The notes beneath the pieces are model-generated. The model was not told the DNA's origin. It searched no databases and saw only the letters and a program-made list of their open reading frames with translations. A DNA stretch of 64,000 nucleotides from Auanema rhodensis (taxonomy: Eukaryota > Nematoda > Chromadorea > Rhabditida > Rhabditidae), in contig OZ059899.1 of the NCBI GenBank assembly GCA_964057225.1, forward strand, positions 8,990,001 through 9,054,000, in the 5' to 3' direction. The translations under genes and the position numbers were made by a program. This document shows, one piece after another, positions 43,305 through 55,573 of the stretch (the first letter of the stretch is position 1; each line of letters begins with the position of its first letter).

Positions 43305-46300
43305 CATGTTACAATTCTTTTCACTCTATATCTTTTATTTGATTACATATCTTGAGCAATTTTGAATTCTGCCATCTATTTTTAAACAAATCATCATACA
43401 TTTGGTGGCTTTTTGAAAAATAAAATAAAATCTTATCCCAAATCCATGCCATAATATCATTTATTAAATTTTTATTCATTAAAATACACTTAAATTTAAA
43501 TATTTTGATGCTCAAAAACTGACACATTTAAATATTTTGTATTTTCTAAACCATTTCACTCCATCTCTTTTATTTAATTTCATATTTTAAACAATTTTAA
43601 ATTTTTACCACTACTTTATAATTTTTATTTATTAAACTTTTTAATCATTAAATTACACTTAAATTTAAATATTTTGATGCGCAAAAACAGAAACATTTAA
43701 ATATTTTGTTTTTTCTAAACCATTTCACTTCATCTATTTTAAACAATTGTATATTTCTACCACTATTTCATAATTTCATTTTTTAAATTTTTAATCATTA
43801 AAAAAAAAACATTTAAATTTCAATATTGTGATGCTCAAAAACTGAAACATGAAACAGATTTATATTGTCTAAGCCATTTCACTTCATCTCTTTTATTTAA
43901 TCACATATCTTGAACAAATTTAAATTTCTATCACTTTTTCATAATTTCGTTTATTAAATTTTTAATCATTAAAAAACATTTAAATTTCAATATTGTGATG
44001 CTCAAAAACTGAAACATTTAAATATTTTGTATTTTCTAAACCATTTCACTTCATCTCTTTTATTTATATATATTTTAAACAATTTTATAATTCTACTATT
44101 ATTTAATTTTTATTTATTAAATTTTTAAACATTAAAAAAAAAATTGATGCTCAAAAACTGAAACATTTAAATATTTTGTATTTTTCTAATCGTTTTGAAA
44201 CAAACTAAACATATATTTGAAAACATTTCAATTAAATAAAAAATAACGACTATAACAAACAAAGAGACATAATAATTTTAAGCAAAAGATGAAACAATTC
44301 ATATATATTCTTAAAACTATTTTTATTTAAACTTTTAAAAATAAAAATAAAAAAAGCTTGTAAACTGTTATAAATGTTGTTTATTATAGTGGTCACACCG
44401 GCGCATAAAACGCACCGGTCGTTTTACCAACGTGGTCGTTCGATCGCTCACGTTCCCACACTTGGAAAATGTTGATGAGCCAATGCATGTTATCATGCCG
44501 CGGTTATTCAACGAATTCCTTGATCGTTGTCTTGCTGAAAGCAGTGTGCCTGATAAGCAAAAAGCCTTATTTTGTTTATCAATTGAGCACCCTTCCTTTG
44601 AAAAGGGCTCCATATTTATGGACTTTCGTAGAAGGGAGCATCTGGATGGCGTAGCCATTATGAATGCCATCAGCAAGGTGCAGCAATCAAAACGAGAAGC
44701 TGTGATCAGCCAGGCAATGAATATTGAGATGTATGTGTTTGATGAAAGGCCAGCGCAGCCAAGCCTGATGCCTGGTGAAGGTAGAGTCGGGTTTTATTTT
44801 GACCCCGAACTCAAAATACCTGGAACCATTGCCAACACTGACTCACATTGTCTGGCTAGATCAGCAGTTGTGGGAATGTGGAAAGCTGACGAGCTGGCCA
44901 CTGAAGATGGCGATGAGAAGCGAAGGCTGCAAAACCTTCGTCGCAATTACATCTTATTGCCAAATCAGCCACACCATATCAATTTATTAAATAGGTGTGG
45001 TATTTCTGTAGATTTACCAAATTATAATTTAATTCATTTAAACATTATTGCCAGCTGTAATACAAACTATAAGTTTGTAGTATATGCTAGACCGCCTGGA
45101 CAGCGTATGTACACTATCCAGAAAATATTTAATGAAGCGGCTAGCAAATTGGTAACACTAGGTTACCGAAATAATCACTATGATTGTATTACAGCTGGTA
45201 GTCGTTCGAAAATTTTTGATGGTATTATATGTCAACACTGTAAGTTATCTTACAATACAGTGTTGCATAGATGTAAAGCCAAATGTAAAAAATGCCACAC
45301 CTATAATTGTAATGCGATGGGGAATGTGGTTGAGAGTAGCGTGAGGTGTGATAGTTGTAGAGTTTTGTTTAAAACTCAACAATGCTTCGATAGGCATTTG
45401 CGAAAAGCCTGCCGAAAATTCAAGGTATTTTGTGAAAATTTAAAGTTGTACATAACAAGCTTAAATTCAGACATGTGTGGCGTGTGATCACTATCACATG
45501 GTCCGTGCTGATAGACCGCACAATTGCAATGAAAAATTCTGCAAAAAGTGCGGTCAGACAAAGCCTGAAGAGCACTCTTGTTGTTGGGTTCCACCTAACG
45601 ACAAGAAGAAGGCTCAGCTAAAAAAGAAGCAAGAAAAGTTCAAGGTTTGTATTTAACATCTTTACAAGTGTAATGCTTACTTGTTTAAGATTATATTTTA
45701 TGACTTTGAAACAGTTGTGTTAAAAAACGGCACAAATGTTCATGAATATGCAGATGAACAATGGCCCAAGATGGTTGTGTATAACAAATTTTGTGAAAGT
45801 TGTATAGATGCCAATTCCTGTGAGAAATGCACAACCAAGGAGGGCCATTTTGGGTACCAACAAGGTGATAGTGAATGGTCTGTAACAGATCGTTTCCTTG
45901 ATTGGTTACTCAACTTTTCTGAGAATGATAATGCAATTTTGATTGCGCACAACGGGTCGCGCTTTGACATACATTTCTTGGTGTCTAGGCTGATAAACCG
46001 TGGAATATATCCTGACCCCATTTTAAATGGGACCAAGATTATTAGCATGGTTGTCAAGCCATTAAGAGGTCAAAACATTAACCATTTATGTTTTAAAGAT
46101 AGTTATTTACTAGTGCCTTTACCCTTATCAGCGTTACCCAAGGCGTTTGGTGTACCTGATATGAGTAAAGGACAATTCCCATACCTCTTTAACCACCCAA
46201 TAAATTATGGCAAAGTGCTACCATCCTTGCCACCAAAGCATTACTATTGTACTGCTAGAATGAAAGCAGAAGACCTAGCTTCATTCAATATTTGGTATAA

Positions 46301-48621
46301 GGAGCGTAATCAAAGTGTGTTTGATTTTGATGAGGAGCTTCTGGAATATTGTAGGACAGATGTCCGTATTTTAACCAACTGTATGAAAGTGTACATGAAG
46401 TTGGCCACCGCCACCACTGGCTGGAATCCTGTCATACAATGTATGACATTTGCCAGTTTCTTTTTATTCCAGGCAAGTTTTTTAAAATACAAGCATTTTC
46501 AAAACTAGTATATTACAGTTGAAAATGAACCACATTAAAGAGAACCAAGTGGGTATTCTGCCTGAGACTGGTTATTATGCCGGCCAGAAGCAGAGTATAA
46601 TTGCCATAAAATACATAAAATGGCTAGAACACGGATTAGGCCGCCCATTAATGCATAAGCTTAATGGTGGTGAATTTGTTGTGAGAGTAGATGGCCAACG
46701 CTATCTACTTGATGCTTATGACAGTGTGGCTAATCACGGCTATGAGGTGAGTAATTTGTAATAAATGTAAAAAATGATAAAATTTTGTAGTTTAATGGCT
46801 GTATTTATCATGGTTGCCCCCAGTGCACCAACAAGACTGCTATTGCACCAGGCAGAAATGGTGAAACAATGGAAGAGGTAAGCAATACTTTTTTTTAATC
46901 ATTTTAAGCTGAAACATTTAGGTTTATGAAAAAACCATGAAAAGGCTTGAGGCTATTCAAAGCCAGGGCATTAGTGTAACCACTGTGTGGGAACACGAAA
47001 TTACTGCTCAAATGTCATCAAATGAGCAAATGGCAAATTTTATGAAGGACACTGAGGTTGTAACTCGATTGGCACCTCGAGATGCCTTCACCGGCGGCCG
47101 AACTCAAACATATAAGCTTCTGGCCCAAGCTTCGGATAGATACTCACTAGAGTATGTGGACTTTTGTTCACTTTATCCATATGTAACGGCATTTGATGCC
47201 TATTACCCTGTGGGTAATCCTAAAATGATTACTGAGGGCTTTGAGAGTTTTGAGGCATGCTGCCCATACAAGGGCCTTGTGAAATGTGACGTGCTTGCAC
47301 CCACAAATTTGTTGTATCCTGTATTAGGAACACGCATAGGCGGTAAATTAATTTTTACAAACTGCCGCACATGTGCAAACAGAGGCAAAAATGTAACATG
47401 CCCGCACCAAGATGATGAAGACGCTCGAAAGCTGCATCTGACTGTAACGCATGTAGAGCTCGAATGTGCCATACAGCGTGGCTACAAAGTGCTTCATGTT
47501 TATGAGGTTTGGCACTGGGATGAATGGCAGCAAGGAGGCCTATTCAAGGATTTTGTACAAAAGTACATAAAAATTAAGCAAGAGGCATCGGGCTGGCCTA
47601 AGCCAAATATGACAGAGGCTGAAAAGGTATGTGTCATGAAAAGTATGGCATTAAATAGAATTTTACAGCTAAAATATCTCCAAGAGCACGAGGAGAACAC
47701 TGGTGTTGCTCTGGAGAGCAACAAAATTGAAAAGAATGCGGCCATGCGTAGCATTGCCAAACTACAGCTGAATAGGTATGTAAACTTTTAAAAATAAAAA
47801 TTTACAAATTTGCTTATAGTGTATGGGGTAAAATGGGTCAAAGACCGGATAAAGCCCAAACCAAGATTATTGGTGTTGAGGATCCTGAAATTGGTAGGAT
47901 CATAACTGATCCTGCAAGGGAACTCACGGGCTTCAAAATTGTGGACGATGTGGCGTACTGTACAACAGTGCCAGAGGACTCACACTTGGCACCAGCGCCG
48001 TTTACAAATGTAGCCATAGCGGCTTATACAACCGCTCATGCAAGGCTACTATTGTATAAGGCAATGGAAAAAATTGGAAAGAACTTGGTGTATACAGGTA
48101 ATTTTATACTTTGTATACAATTTAAACGTACATCATTTAGACACCGATTCTCTAATTTATTTAAAATGCCTCGATCAGCCTGATCCAATTGAGGATATGA
48201 AGGGTGAATGGTTAGGTAAACTAACCTCAGAAATACCCGATGGTTGGTCAATGACCAAATTTGTTTCACCACCTGCAAAAGTTTATAGTTATGAGCTAGT
48301 AAATGCAGCTGGTCAGGTCAAGTATATCACCAAGGCAAAGGGAGTGGTAAGTATAAAAATATATTATTGAGAAACTTTTTAAAATTACAGACGCTGGACC
48401 ACACGGCAGCCACCGTGGTAAACTATCAAAGTATGGAGCGATTGGTTCGAGGACTCGTGATGGATGAAGAAAAATTGGTTTTAAAAACCAAAACAACGTT
48501 ATTAAAGAGGCAGCTTGGTGCCATATCCACGATGGACATGACAAAGAGTACCAAGGTCGTAATGGATAAACTTTGTTATCTAGACGATTTTAGTACTTTA
48601 CCCTATGGTTATTGTGAATAA
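42847..48621 (+). CDS. POLB: protein-primed family B DNA polymerase, copy C
   Basis: 13 exons as in A and B; ATG 42847, large exon from 44390, stop 48619-48621. All catalytic motifs are intact. Differences include D-D-N-D instead of D-D-S-D in the SUMO-interacting-like leader motif, and two substitutions in exon 7. Intron 4 is 1127 nt. Confidence 0.92.
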
Positions 48622-48759
48622 TTTTTAATATATTTGAATTTATAAATTTTATTATTGCGTGTATATTTGTATATGGTTGTATTTATAGATTTTTATGTAT
48701 AGTTGTATTAATAAATTTTATTCTTCTCATCAAATGTTTTAAAGAGTTTATTACATACA

Positions 48760-50094
48760 TTACAAACTGGTATCAATATATGGAGCACGATTGTTGTCAA
48801 TTGAAAGAATAGAGTCATATTCTGCATAAACAATAGCATATAAACCCTCTTGCGGCGTTTGTTGACCAAATTCCAATTTCAGGGCCACATTACCTTGTCG
48901 TATAACATCAAATAACTCGGACGAGTGTACAGTCGGTGAAATATCAAATACAAAAAATGTGAAGCCGGTTTTATACATTGCTGGTGTAATACCATTGGAT
49001 GAATCTGTACGACCAAGGCCCAAACCCTCCAACATATCAATATATGCTGTGGCATAGGAAGAACGCCATTCTAAATTATAAGGGCGGGTAGGTATTACCC
49101 GATTGTTGAGCGTCAAGTATATATTTTTCAATTCAAACGGTTTAAAGTTGAATGGCGAATGTTTAAAAGTACCATTATAGGCGTGTGCGCCGACAAGACC
49201 TACTACAACACGTTTCGGTGTATGCGACGTGAATAATATGTTATTGGGTGAATCCAAACGGCCTCCTTCTATGAAATAAGAGCGCATTTTCACTGACGTC
49301 ATGGGGTAGTGTATTCGTTCCTTTACAAGTTTATCTTCTATAGTCATAGCTAATCCAGCGTTTAGATCAAACTCTTGAATAAGCAAGTGCACATCGTTGA
49401 TATCTATTTTCAGGTTTGGAAACTCCTCCTTCATTGCAGCATCCTTGCTTTCATTATTCCATCCAAGTGTGTCAATTAAGAAATTATCACGGTTTGGATA
49501 TGCAGTTAGCTCTATTTTTGAATAGTTTACAAACAGTCGTTCCTGATTGAATAAGTCGATACTGATGGGAGCAGCCATCTCACACAATATGCCATTTTTA
49601 ACAAGCCCTTGTCGCGCTCTAAATCCAGGACTGGCTGCATTATCTATATATCTATCCGCATAATAGCCTGATATGGCAAGTTTGCTCTCTTTAACATCGT
49701 TGCTATACATTAGAATATTCTCAATATATGTTTTGTAGGCATGATTCACGGTAGAGTCATACACGCTAACATCACCAATTTTTAAATGATACGAGTGTAT
49801 CAAACTGGCTGCAAATTGTTGGCATGGTGCAAAAACAAGGTTGTCTGGTACTGGATCGCCGTTTGTGGTTACAATTTTGAATTTTACATTCAACCAACAC
49901 CTTCTCAGATTAAGAAATGATTTGGAATTTTGGGCTATAACAAATTCCCATGGTCCTTGAGGAAGAAAAGTATTTTTTAAAGGAACTTGTACAGTACGAG
50001 TTGATTCAACACCTAATGCCGACGCCGGTATGTCACTATAATTAATATTAGGTAAAAGTGCTTGTGCTGATTTTGAATCTATCAATTTAGCCAT
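48760..50094 (-). CDS. MCP: major capsid protein, copy C
   Basis: 444 aa, open. A few changes from B: N to T, N to H, M to I and A to T. Confidence 0.85.
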   Translation of the reverse strand: MAKLIDSKSAQALLPNINYSDIPASALGVESTRTVQVPLKNTFLPQGPWEFVIAQNSKSFLNLRRCWLNVKFKIVTTNGDPVPDNLVFAPCQQFAASLIHSYHLKIGDVSVYDSTVNHAYKTYIENILMYSNDVKESKLAISGYYADRYIDNAASPGFRARQGLVKNGILCEMAAPISIDLFNQERLFVNYSKIELTAYPNRDNFLIDTLGWNNESKDAAMKEEFPNLKIDINDVHLLIQEFDLNAGLAMTIEDKLVKERIHYPMTSVKMRSYFIEGGRLDSPNNILFTSHTPKRVVVGLVGAHAYNGTFKHSPFNFKPFELKNIYLTLNNRVIPTRPYNLEWRSSYATAYIDMLEGLGLGRTDSSNGITPAMYKTGFTFFVFDISPTVHSSELFDVIRQGNVALKLEFGQQTPQEGLYAIVYAEYDSILSIDNNRAPYIDTSL

Positions 50095-50547
50095 TTAAAT
50101 ACGATACGACCGCTCACGAGTTATGCACAGACGCTTATGAGGTTTTGTGGTTTTGCGTCGTCGCCGCTTGCCCAAACCGGTAAGATCTCGTATAGCCTGC
50201 CGGCCGGCTGTTTTAAGAGTTTGCTTGATATTATCGCCCTTGAGCACCCCATCAACAATTTCATTGCTAGTTTTTAGCAACTGGCCGCCAAGAGGTGAAT
50301 TTACAACTGGACTATTGCTTACAGCACTGGATAATGCATTCCTTCTAGCATTGATGAGATTTTGGGCTATAGGTGATTGAATAATGCGTGGTAAAAACGA
50401 TGCCAATGTTGCCAGTATACCACCCAGGCCATGACCTCTCTGCATACCACGTTGAAACATCATTCCACTAAATGGCGCCCCACCCATTTGTTGATTCAAA
50501 AGTGTTGTCCATTGAATTGAGTTCAAGTCTAGAAGGAGGTGTGGCAT
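50095..50547 (-). CDS. pVI/pX-like small virion protein, copy C
   Basis: 150 aa, same protein as in A and B. Confidence 0.6.
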   Translation of the reverse strand: MPHLLLDLNSIQWTTLLNQQMGGAPFSGMMFQRGMQRGHGLGGILATLASFLPRIIQSPIAQNLINARRNALSSAVSNSPVVNSPLGGQLLKTSNEIVDGVLKGDNIKQTLKTAGRQAIRDLTGLGKRRRRKTTKPHKRLCITRERSYRI

Positions 50548-50597
50548 ATTGAACCGCACGTGCGCAATACAAAAGTTACACTAGATCATTTTACTAA

Positions 50598-51053
50598 ATG
50601 TATTCGTCTGAAATAGCGTCACTATTGCGATCTGTCCGCATCACTCGAAAACTATTCCTCGGTGTATTTAGCGCCGATACTCTACCCAAAACACGACGAA
50701 AGAACTTTGCACTTGTTGTAAATACTGACACACATGATAAACCGGGCACACATTGGCAAGTCATCTTTGTACGTAATGATCAAGCCTACTTTTTCTGTAG
50801 CTTGGGTTATAAAATGAACAAGTACATTCGTCATTATCTGGCCAAATATAAAAATGTAAAAGTTAATACTTGCAAACCACAACGCATAATTGAATACACT
50901 TGTGGTGGTTATGCAATATTTGTAATACTAATGTTGTCAGCTGGTAATACATTTGAAAGCATTTGTTCATTTTTTAAACTATTACAAAACGATGATGTCT
51001 TTATTAAAGCGTTTATGCATAAAGTATTCGACTATAAATTATCTAGCATATGA
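50598..51053 (+). CDS. PRO: adenain-like cysteine protease, copy C
   Basis: 151 aa; Q to R at residue 11. Like A and B it has Cys in the place of the acidic triad residue. Confidence 0.85.
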   Translation: MYSSEIASLLRSVRITRKLFLGVFSADTLPKTRRKNFALVVNTDTHDKPGTHWQVIFVRNDQAYFFCSLGYKMNKYIRHYLAKYKNVKVNTCKPQRIIEYTCGGYAIFVILMLSAGNTFESICSFFKLLQNDDVFIKAFMHKVFDYKLSSI

Positions 51054-51099
51054 TCAACTTCGCCATTAAAACGTCACCTGCTACATTAGGTGGTCAGTT

Positions 51100-51270
51100 A
51101 TGAATATTCCCTGTCACTGTGAATTATGTATAAGATACACGTTGGAACAATCTGTGCCAACACCCCTGTACAAAAAGATTTTGAAACGTATTTCAGTGCC
51201 ATTCATTAAAGGAATATCTCTGGGACTAGGCTTTTGTATAACACTAGTCATTATTCCACTCATTATATAA
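51100..51270 (+). CDS. 56-aa single-pass membrane protein, copy C
   Basis: One T to I change inside the hydrophobic segment; otherwise as in A and B. Confidence 0.55.
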   Translation: MNIPCHCELCIRYTLEQSVPTPLYKKILKRISVPFIKGISLGLGFCITLVIIPLII

Positions 51271-51311
51271 AAGTGAGTTGACTGTGTGTGGTTGTTTTTC
51301 AATTTCCTCTA

Positions 51312-51776
51312 ATGGAACTTTTATGTAACAAGTATTGTGTTACGTGCAAGGAAATATTTTCATCAGCCAAGCATTTTAGTGATCACGTATTAAAAAGACA
51401 TGACGGGATTCAACCCGTATGTAACAGTTATATCAGCAATGCTGACTTTATTCAAAAATATGGACATTTGGATGGTGTTCGTAGACGTTTGTGCCCTTAT
51501 TGTAGTGAAACTTTTGGAACAAGATTCAATTGTCAGCGTCATATTCGGCGTCTTCATAATAGTAATGGAACGAATGGTAAAGATGGTGATGGAAATGATA
51601 CCAGCGAACCCTCTGAAAAAACTGAGGAGTTTGTACAGTCAACCGAACCAAAACGATGCCGCTGCAATAGTAACCGAGAATATTCACAACACGAGCCGCG
51701 CATCGAACAAAACGGCGCTGAACTACCTTTTAAACCTTCGAAAATCGTAATGTGGTCTTGTATAACTGTTGAATGA
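51312..51776 (+). CDS. C2H2 zinc-finger protein, copy C
   Basis: 154 aa, same protein as copy B. Confidence 0.75.
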   Translation: MELLCNKYCVTCKEIFSSAKHFSDHVLKRHDGIQPVCNSYISNADFIQKYGHLDGVRRRLCPYCSETFGTRFNCQRHIRRLHNSNGTNGKDGDGNDTSEPSEKTEEFVQSTEPKRCRCNSNREYSQHEPRIEQNGAELPFKPSKIVMWSCITVE

Positions 51777-51781
51777 AACAT

Positions 51782-52596
51782 TTATTTCACATTTTTAACA
51801 TGTAATGTAACAACTGTAGAACCATAATTAAATTGCATAGGGCGGCCAAATTCATCTAAAATTTCAATACGTATAGTATCGAGTGTTTGCTTAGTGATTG
51901 GTACATAACGAATAGGATTAAATGTTTTGGCAATCATTTTACCAAATTCGGTGGGAGGTGGTACAGGTAAACATGCAAGTAAATTAGCTTTCACATTACC
52001 GAGAATGGAATATTCTACAATATCACAATATATATACATTGTATTAATGTTATTTGAAAAATCAATGGGGCGCCTGGCTATTAACGTGTCGTTGATAATT
52101 TTATTCTCAAAGCCGAGAAAATATGCGAGAGCATCACCGAGTGTTGCATTCAATAATAGCCGCTTACTTGTTACAAACTCTATGCGTTGTAGTGTTTTGT
52201 TAAACCGAAACGTGGCGTCTGCCAGCATTTCCTTGACAAGTTTAGCCTCAGCTTGTCGATTATTATACCACTTTTTCACATCTTCATCTTTATCTATCAA
52301 ACCCTTTATACGTGCTTCTTCCTCAGCTCCAAGAGGTTTAGTGCTGCTAGCAATAAATTGTTCTTTTCCAGCATTGATTCCGCGTATTATTTCATCACCA
52401 TTTGCATAGTTACCTTTGGGCAAGTGCAGAATAAACTTTCTGTTGGAAAAACGTAGTGTATAAGAAAGATTTTCTTGTACATTTAATATCGAACACGGAA
52501 AAATTATGTCTGTCAGCCCAATGCAATATCTGTTATTGCGTAGCCTTAATGTTTCAGGTAACCTGGTAAGAAACACTGATGAGGTATTACTTTTTT
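51782..52596 (-). pseudogene. mCP: minor capsid protein, 5' end deleted, copy C
   Basis: Same deletion and same junction as copy B; otherwise open to the stop. Confidence 0.85.
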
Positions 52597-53197
52597 AACG
52601 CAATGTGGTAAAACTACCCTTATAAAACGTATATGTGAAAATACTGAAAAGTTTTTCAACGTCCCCATTGATAGAATATTCTGGTTCAGTCAATGTGGAG
52701 CATCGTCAGGTGTTCCATTAAATGATGAGCGTTTAATAGTTATTCAAGGACCACCTGATCCGGATATAATAAAAGAGCAAAAGGGAGTAAACACCATACT
52801 AGTGCTGGATGATTTGATGAATTTTTTCTCATCGAATAAAGCGGCTAAAGAATTACTCAACAACATTTTTACAGTGTGGGCACATCACTGGAATTTGGCA
52901 GTGTTTAATCTTGTGCAAGCTACATTTCAGCTAGACAGGACCAGTCGAATTAATAGTACATATATAATACTGATGAAAAGTCATTCGGATATATTACAAA
53001 TACGTAATTGTCTGCAACAATTATTTGGCCCCCGCTTTAAAAATGCTCTAGAAGCATATGATGATGCAATGTCTACACCCTATAGTCATTTACTGATTGA
53101 CAACCATCCTTTAACAAATGAGAAACAGCGTATACTATCAGATATAACAGCGGAGCACCCTATTGTTTATGTAGCCAGAAATATATTCAGTGTTTAA
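52597..53197 (+). pseudogene. ATP: packaging ATPase, 5' end deleted, copy C
   Basis: Same beheaded form as in B; Walker B here has the M of copy A (D-D-L-M). Confidence 0.85.
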
Positions 53198-53209
53198 TGT
53201 GCATGTTCA

Positions 53210-53518
53210 ATGAGTGGTCGTATTTTGTCAAATTACAACTTTTTATCTTCTTGTGCCAAAACCCCTTGTTCTGTTTCCTCATTTTCTTTTTCACAAATTG
53301 AAATTATTGTTGAAATTGTATTTAATATTGTGAAAAATAATAATTTTCTCTTAACTAACAAGGAATATAAAACCCTTTTGCCCATATCCTCATTATTACG
53401 TCAAATAGCTTTGATACGCACACCCGAAAAGGCTAAAACTTTATTGGCAACGATTTCACACAAACAATTGAAAACAATAGTTTCATGCGGAATTGCTTAT
53501 TTTGGTTTTAAAAGATGA
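53210..53518 (+). CDS. conserved 102-aa protein, copy C
   Basis: Same as copy B; ATGA overlap with the next gene. Confidence 0.6.
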   Translation: MSGRILSNYNFLSSCAKTPCSVSSFSFSQIEIIVEIVFNIVKNNNFLLTNKEYKTLLPISSLLRQIALIRTPEKAKTLLATISHKQLKTIVSCGIAYFGFKR

Positions 53519-54252
53519 AACTCAATCATAAATATCGTCTAATCCCTGTTGATGATGAAACGCTGAATATAGACAAGTTTGATGCTGAATTGAAGCTCTT
53601 ACGAGAGAATAAATCTATACCCGATTATAAAAAGTCTGAACTATACGAAGACTTGATTACCCGTCTCAAAAACTATAGAGAAAGCATAGATGCGCCTATA
53701 TCAGTACAAGTGGAAAATGCTGATCCACCATTATTGCCAGAATACAAGCTGCCACGAAAGTATAACGATCTGTGGGAAAGATTTCCAGAGGTGCGTACAA
53801 ACAAAAATAACCAACTTGTGATTAATAATGAGCCCGTACCAAACACAAATATTACAAAAATTTTGGATTTTGTACTGGATAAAACAAAGACGGAACCCAA
53901 TGGATTCTCAGTATTAGCCAAATTCTTAGCCAGTAATGGGGTCTCTAGCCCTAACAAGAAGGCAAAAAATGTAGAGCCTGCCGTCAGTAACAAGGATTCA
54001 GTTGATCCCGTGCCTACATCCACATTGGCTGTCACAGACTTGGATGCTACTATTAATATATTACCTAGAACACCACGTCATCGTAAGGCTGTTATTCGAT
54101 ATTCACCCTCTCCGCGTCGTACATTCAAATCCAAAGCAATAAATAAAAAGGCAAAACCCGCTGACACTGGTGAATCTTATTACACACCTCAGGCGGGAGA
54201 AACACAGAATGGCAAAGGCCGTAAACGATTCTACATTAGATTATGGAAGTAA
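53515..54252 (+). CDS. conserved 245-aa protein, copy C
   Basis: Open; S to L in T-S-T-L-A, a variant it shares with D and E, not with B. Confidence 0.65.
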   Translation: MKLNHKYRLIPVDDETLNIDKFDAELKLLRENKSIPDYKKSELYEDLITRLKNYRESIDAPISVQVENADPPLLPEYKLPRKYNDLWERFPEVRTNKNNQLVINNEPVPNTNITKILDFVLDKTKTEPNGFSVLAKFLASNGVSSPNKKAKNVEPAVSNKDSVDPVPTSTLAVTDLDATINILPRTPRHRKAVIRYSPSPRRTFKSKAINKKAKPADTGESYYTPQAGETQNGKGRKRFYIRLWK

Positions 54253-55276
54253 TGTTTTGGAGAACATTTATTATAATATTAAGCATCCAGCTTCTTATAC
54301 GTCTGCCAAAAATCTATTATTGGAAGCGCGAAAGCATGGCATCGCAAAAGCACAAGTTGAAAGTTTTTTGCAAGACTCTGAAACTTTTACACGTCATAAA
54401 CCAACCAGACTGCATATGCAGACTAAAAAGACTAGAGGCTGTGGTCGATTCCTAACAATGCAAGCAGATTTGGTTGATATGCAAAAATATAAAAAATTAA
54501 ACGAAGGCTATGCTTACATGTTGACCATGATTGATGTTTATACACGCATGTTATATGTTAGGCCTTTGAAAACTAAAGGTGGTATAGAGGTTGCTAGTGC
54601 ATTTGAAAGTTTATTCAAGAATTTTATACCAATTCAGCCGATTACTGATAATGGCACAGAGTTTTATAATAGTCATTGTGAAAAACTATTCAAAAAGTTT
54701 GCCATACTGCACGGATCTACAAGTTCACCACAAAAGGCTGCAATGGTGGAGCGAGCAAATAGAACTTTAAAAACGCGCATGATGAAATATCTCTATTACA
54801 AGAATAATCATCGATGGATTGATATACTAGATGACTTGGTCGAAGGAATAAACAAATCTTATAATCGGTCGATTAAAATGCGCCCCGTAGATGTTACAGC
54901 AAATATATTCGTTGAAGAATATGCACCAGCTGTTCGCAACCGATTCAAAATTGGTGATACTGTTCGCATAAGCAAAAATAGGCGTACTTTTGAAAAAAGC
55001 TACGAGTCTGGATATACAATGGAGCTGTTCACAATTGATGAGGTTGTAACCGGAAACCCAACCGTGTATAAACTTGTAGATTATAATGGTGAACGTATAA
55101 AGGGAATATTCTACGAACCTGAACTTGTCTTGGCTACTAATAAAAGCAACAAGTACTATATAGAAAAAGTTTCAAAAGAGCGTACTCGAAGCGGTAAACG
55201 TCAAGTATTTGTAAAATGGAGTGGATATCCCGACAACTTTAATGAATGGATAGATGCAGAAAATTTAAATGTATAA
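54209..55276 (+). CDS. INT: DDE integrase with chromodomain, copy C (chimeric)
   Basis: 355 aa, catalytic D87, D147 and E181 present. L to P two residues before the second catalytic Asp (Q-P-I-T-D-N-G) may hurt folding. The first 270 or so codons follow copy B. After about 55040 the sequence follows the second lineage (I-D-E-V-V-T-G-N, A-T-N-K-S-N-K-Y-Y), also seen in fragment E. The chromodomain is complete. Confidence 0.88.
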   Translation: MAKAVNDSTLDYGSNVLENIYYNIKHPASYTSAKNLLLEARKHGIAKAQVESFLQDSETFTRHKPTRLHMQTKKTRGCGRFLTMQADLVDMQKYKKLNEGYAYMLTMIDVYTRMLYVRPLKTKGGIEVASAFESLFKNFIPIQPITDNGTEFYNSHCEKLFKKFAILHGSTSSPQKAAMVERANRTLKTRMMKYLYYKNNHRWIDILDDLVEGINKSYNRSIKMRPVDVTANIFVEEYAPAVRNRFKIGDTVRISKNRRTFEKSYESGYTMELFTIDEVVTGNPTVYKLVDYNGERIKGIFYEPELVLATNKSNKYYIEKVSKERTRSGKRQVFVKWSGYPDNFNEWIDAENLNV

Positions 55277-55573
55277 TTTTTCACTGTTGTTGTAAACAAT
55301 TGTAATTATAATAAATGATTTATTTGATATATCGCATAATGTAACAATAAAAAACCAGCAAAATACAAACAACAATTCAACCTGGAAAAAAAAATGTAGA
55401 CTATTCAAATTTTCAAATTCTTACCAGTTGGTTGATCATTCGTCCTCAATTGATGAGCCATTGATGGATATTCGCAAGAGCTGGAAAAAAAAAATGTTAC
55501 GGCTGAGAATATAAAAATGCCACATAACAAAACAAGAATAAAACGCCAATTGTACTATTTGTGCTTGTTGTAG
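55277..55573. other. 3' region between integrase and Cys-rich gene, second lineage (copy C)
   Basis: Clearly diverged from the A, B and D version but keeps the minus-strand CCAG acceptor and CTG|GTAAG donor pattern. No open frame worth calling. Confidence 0.4.
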
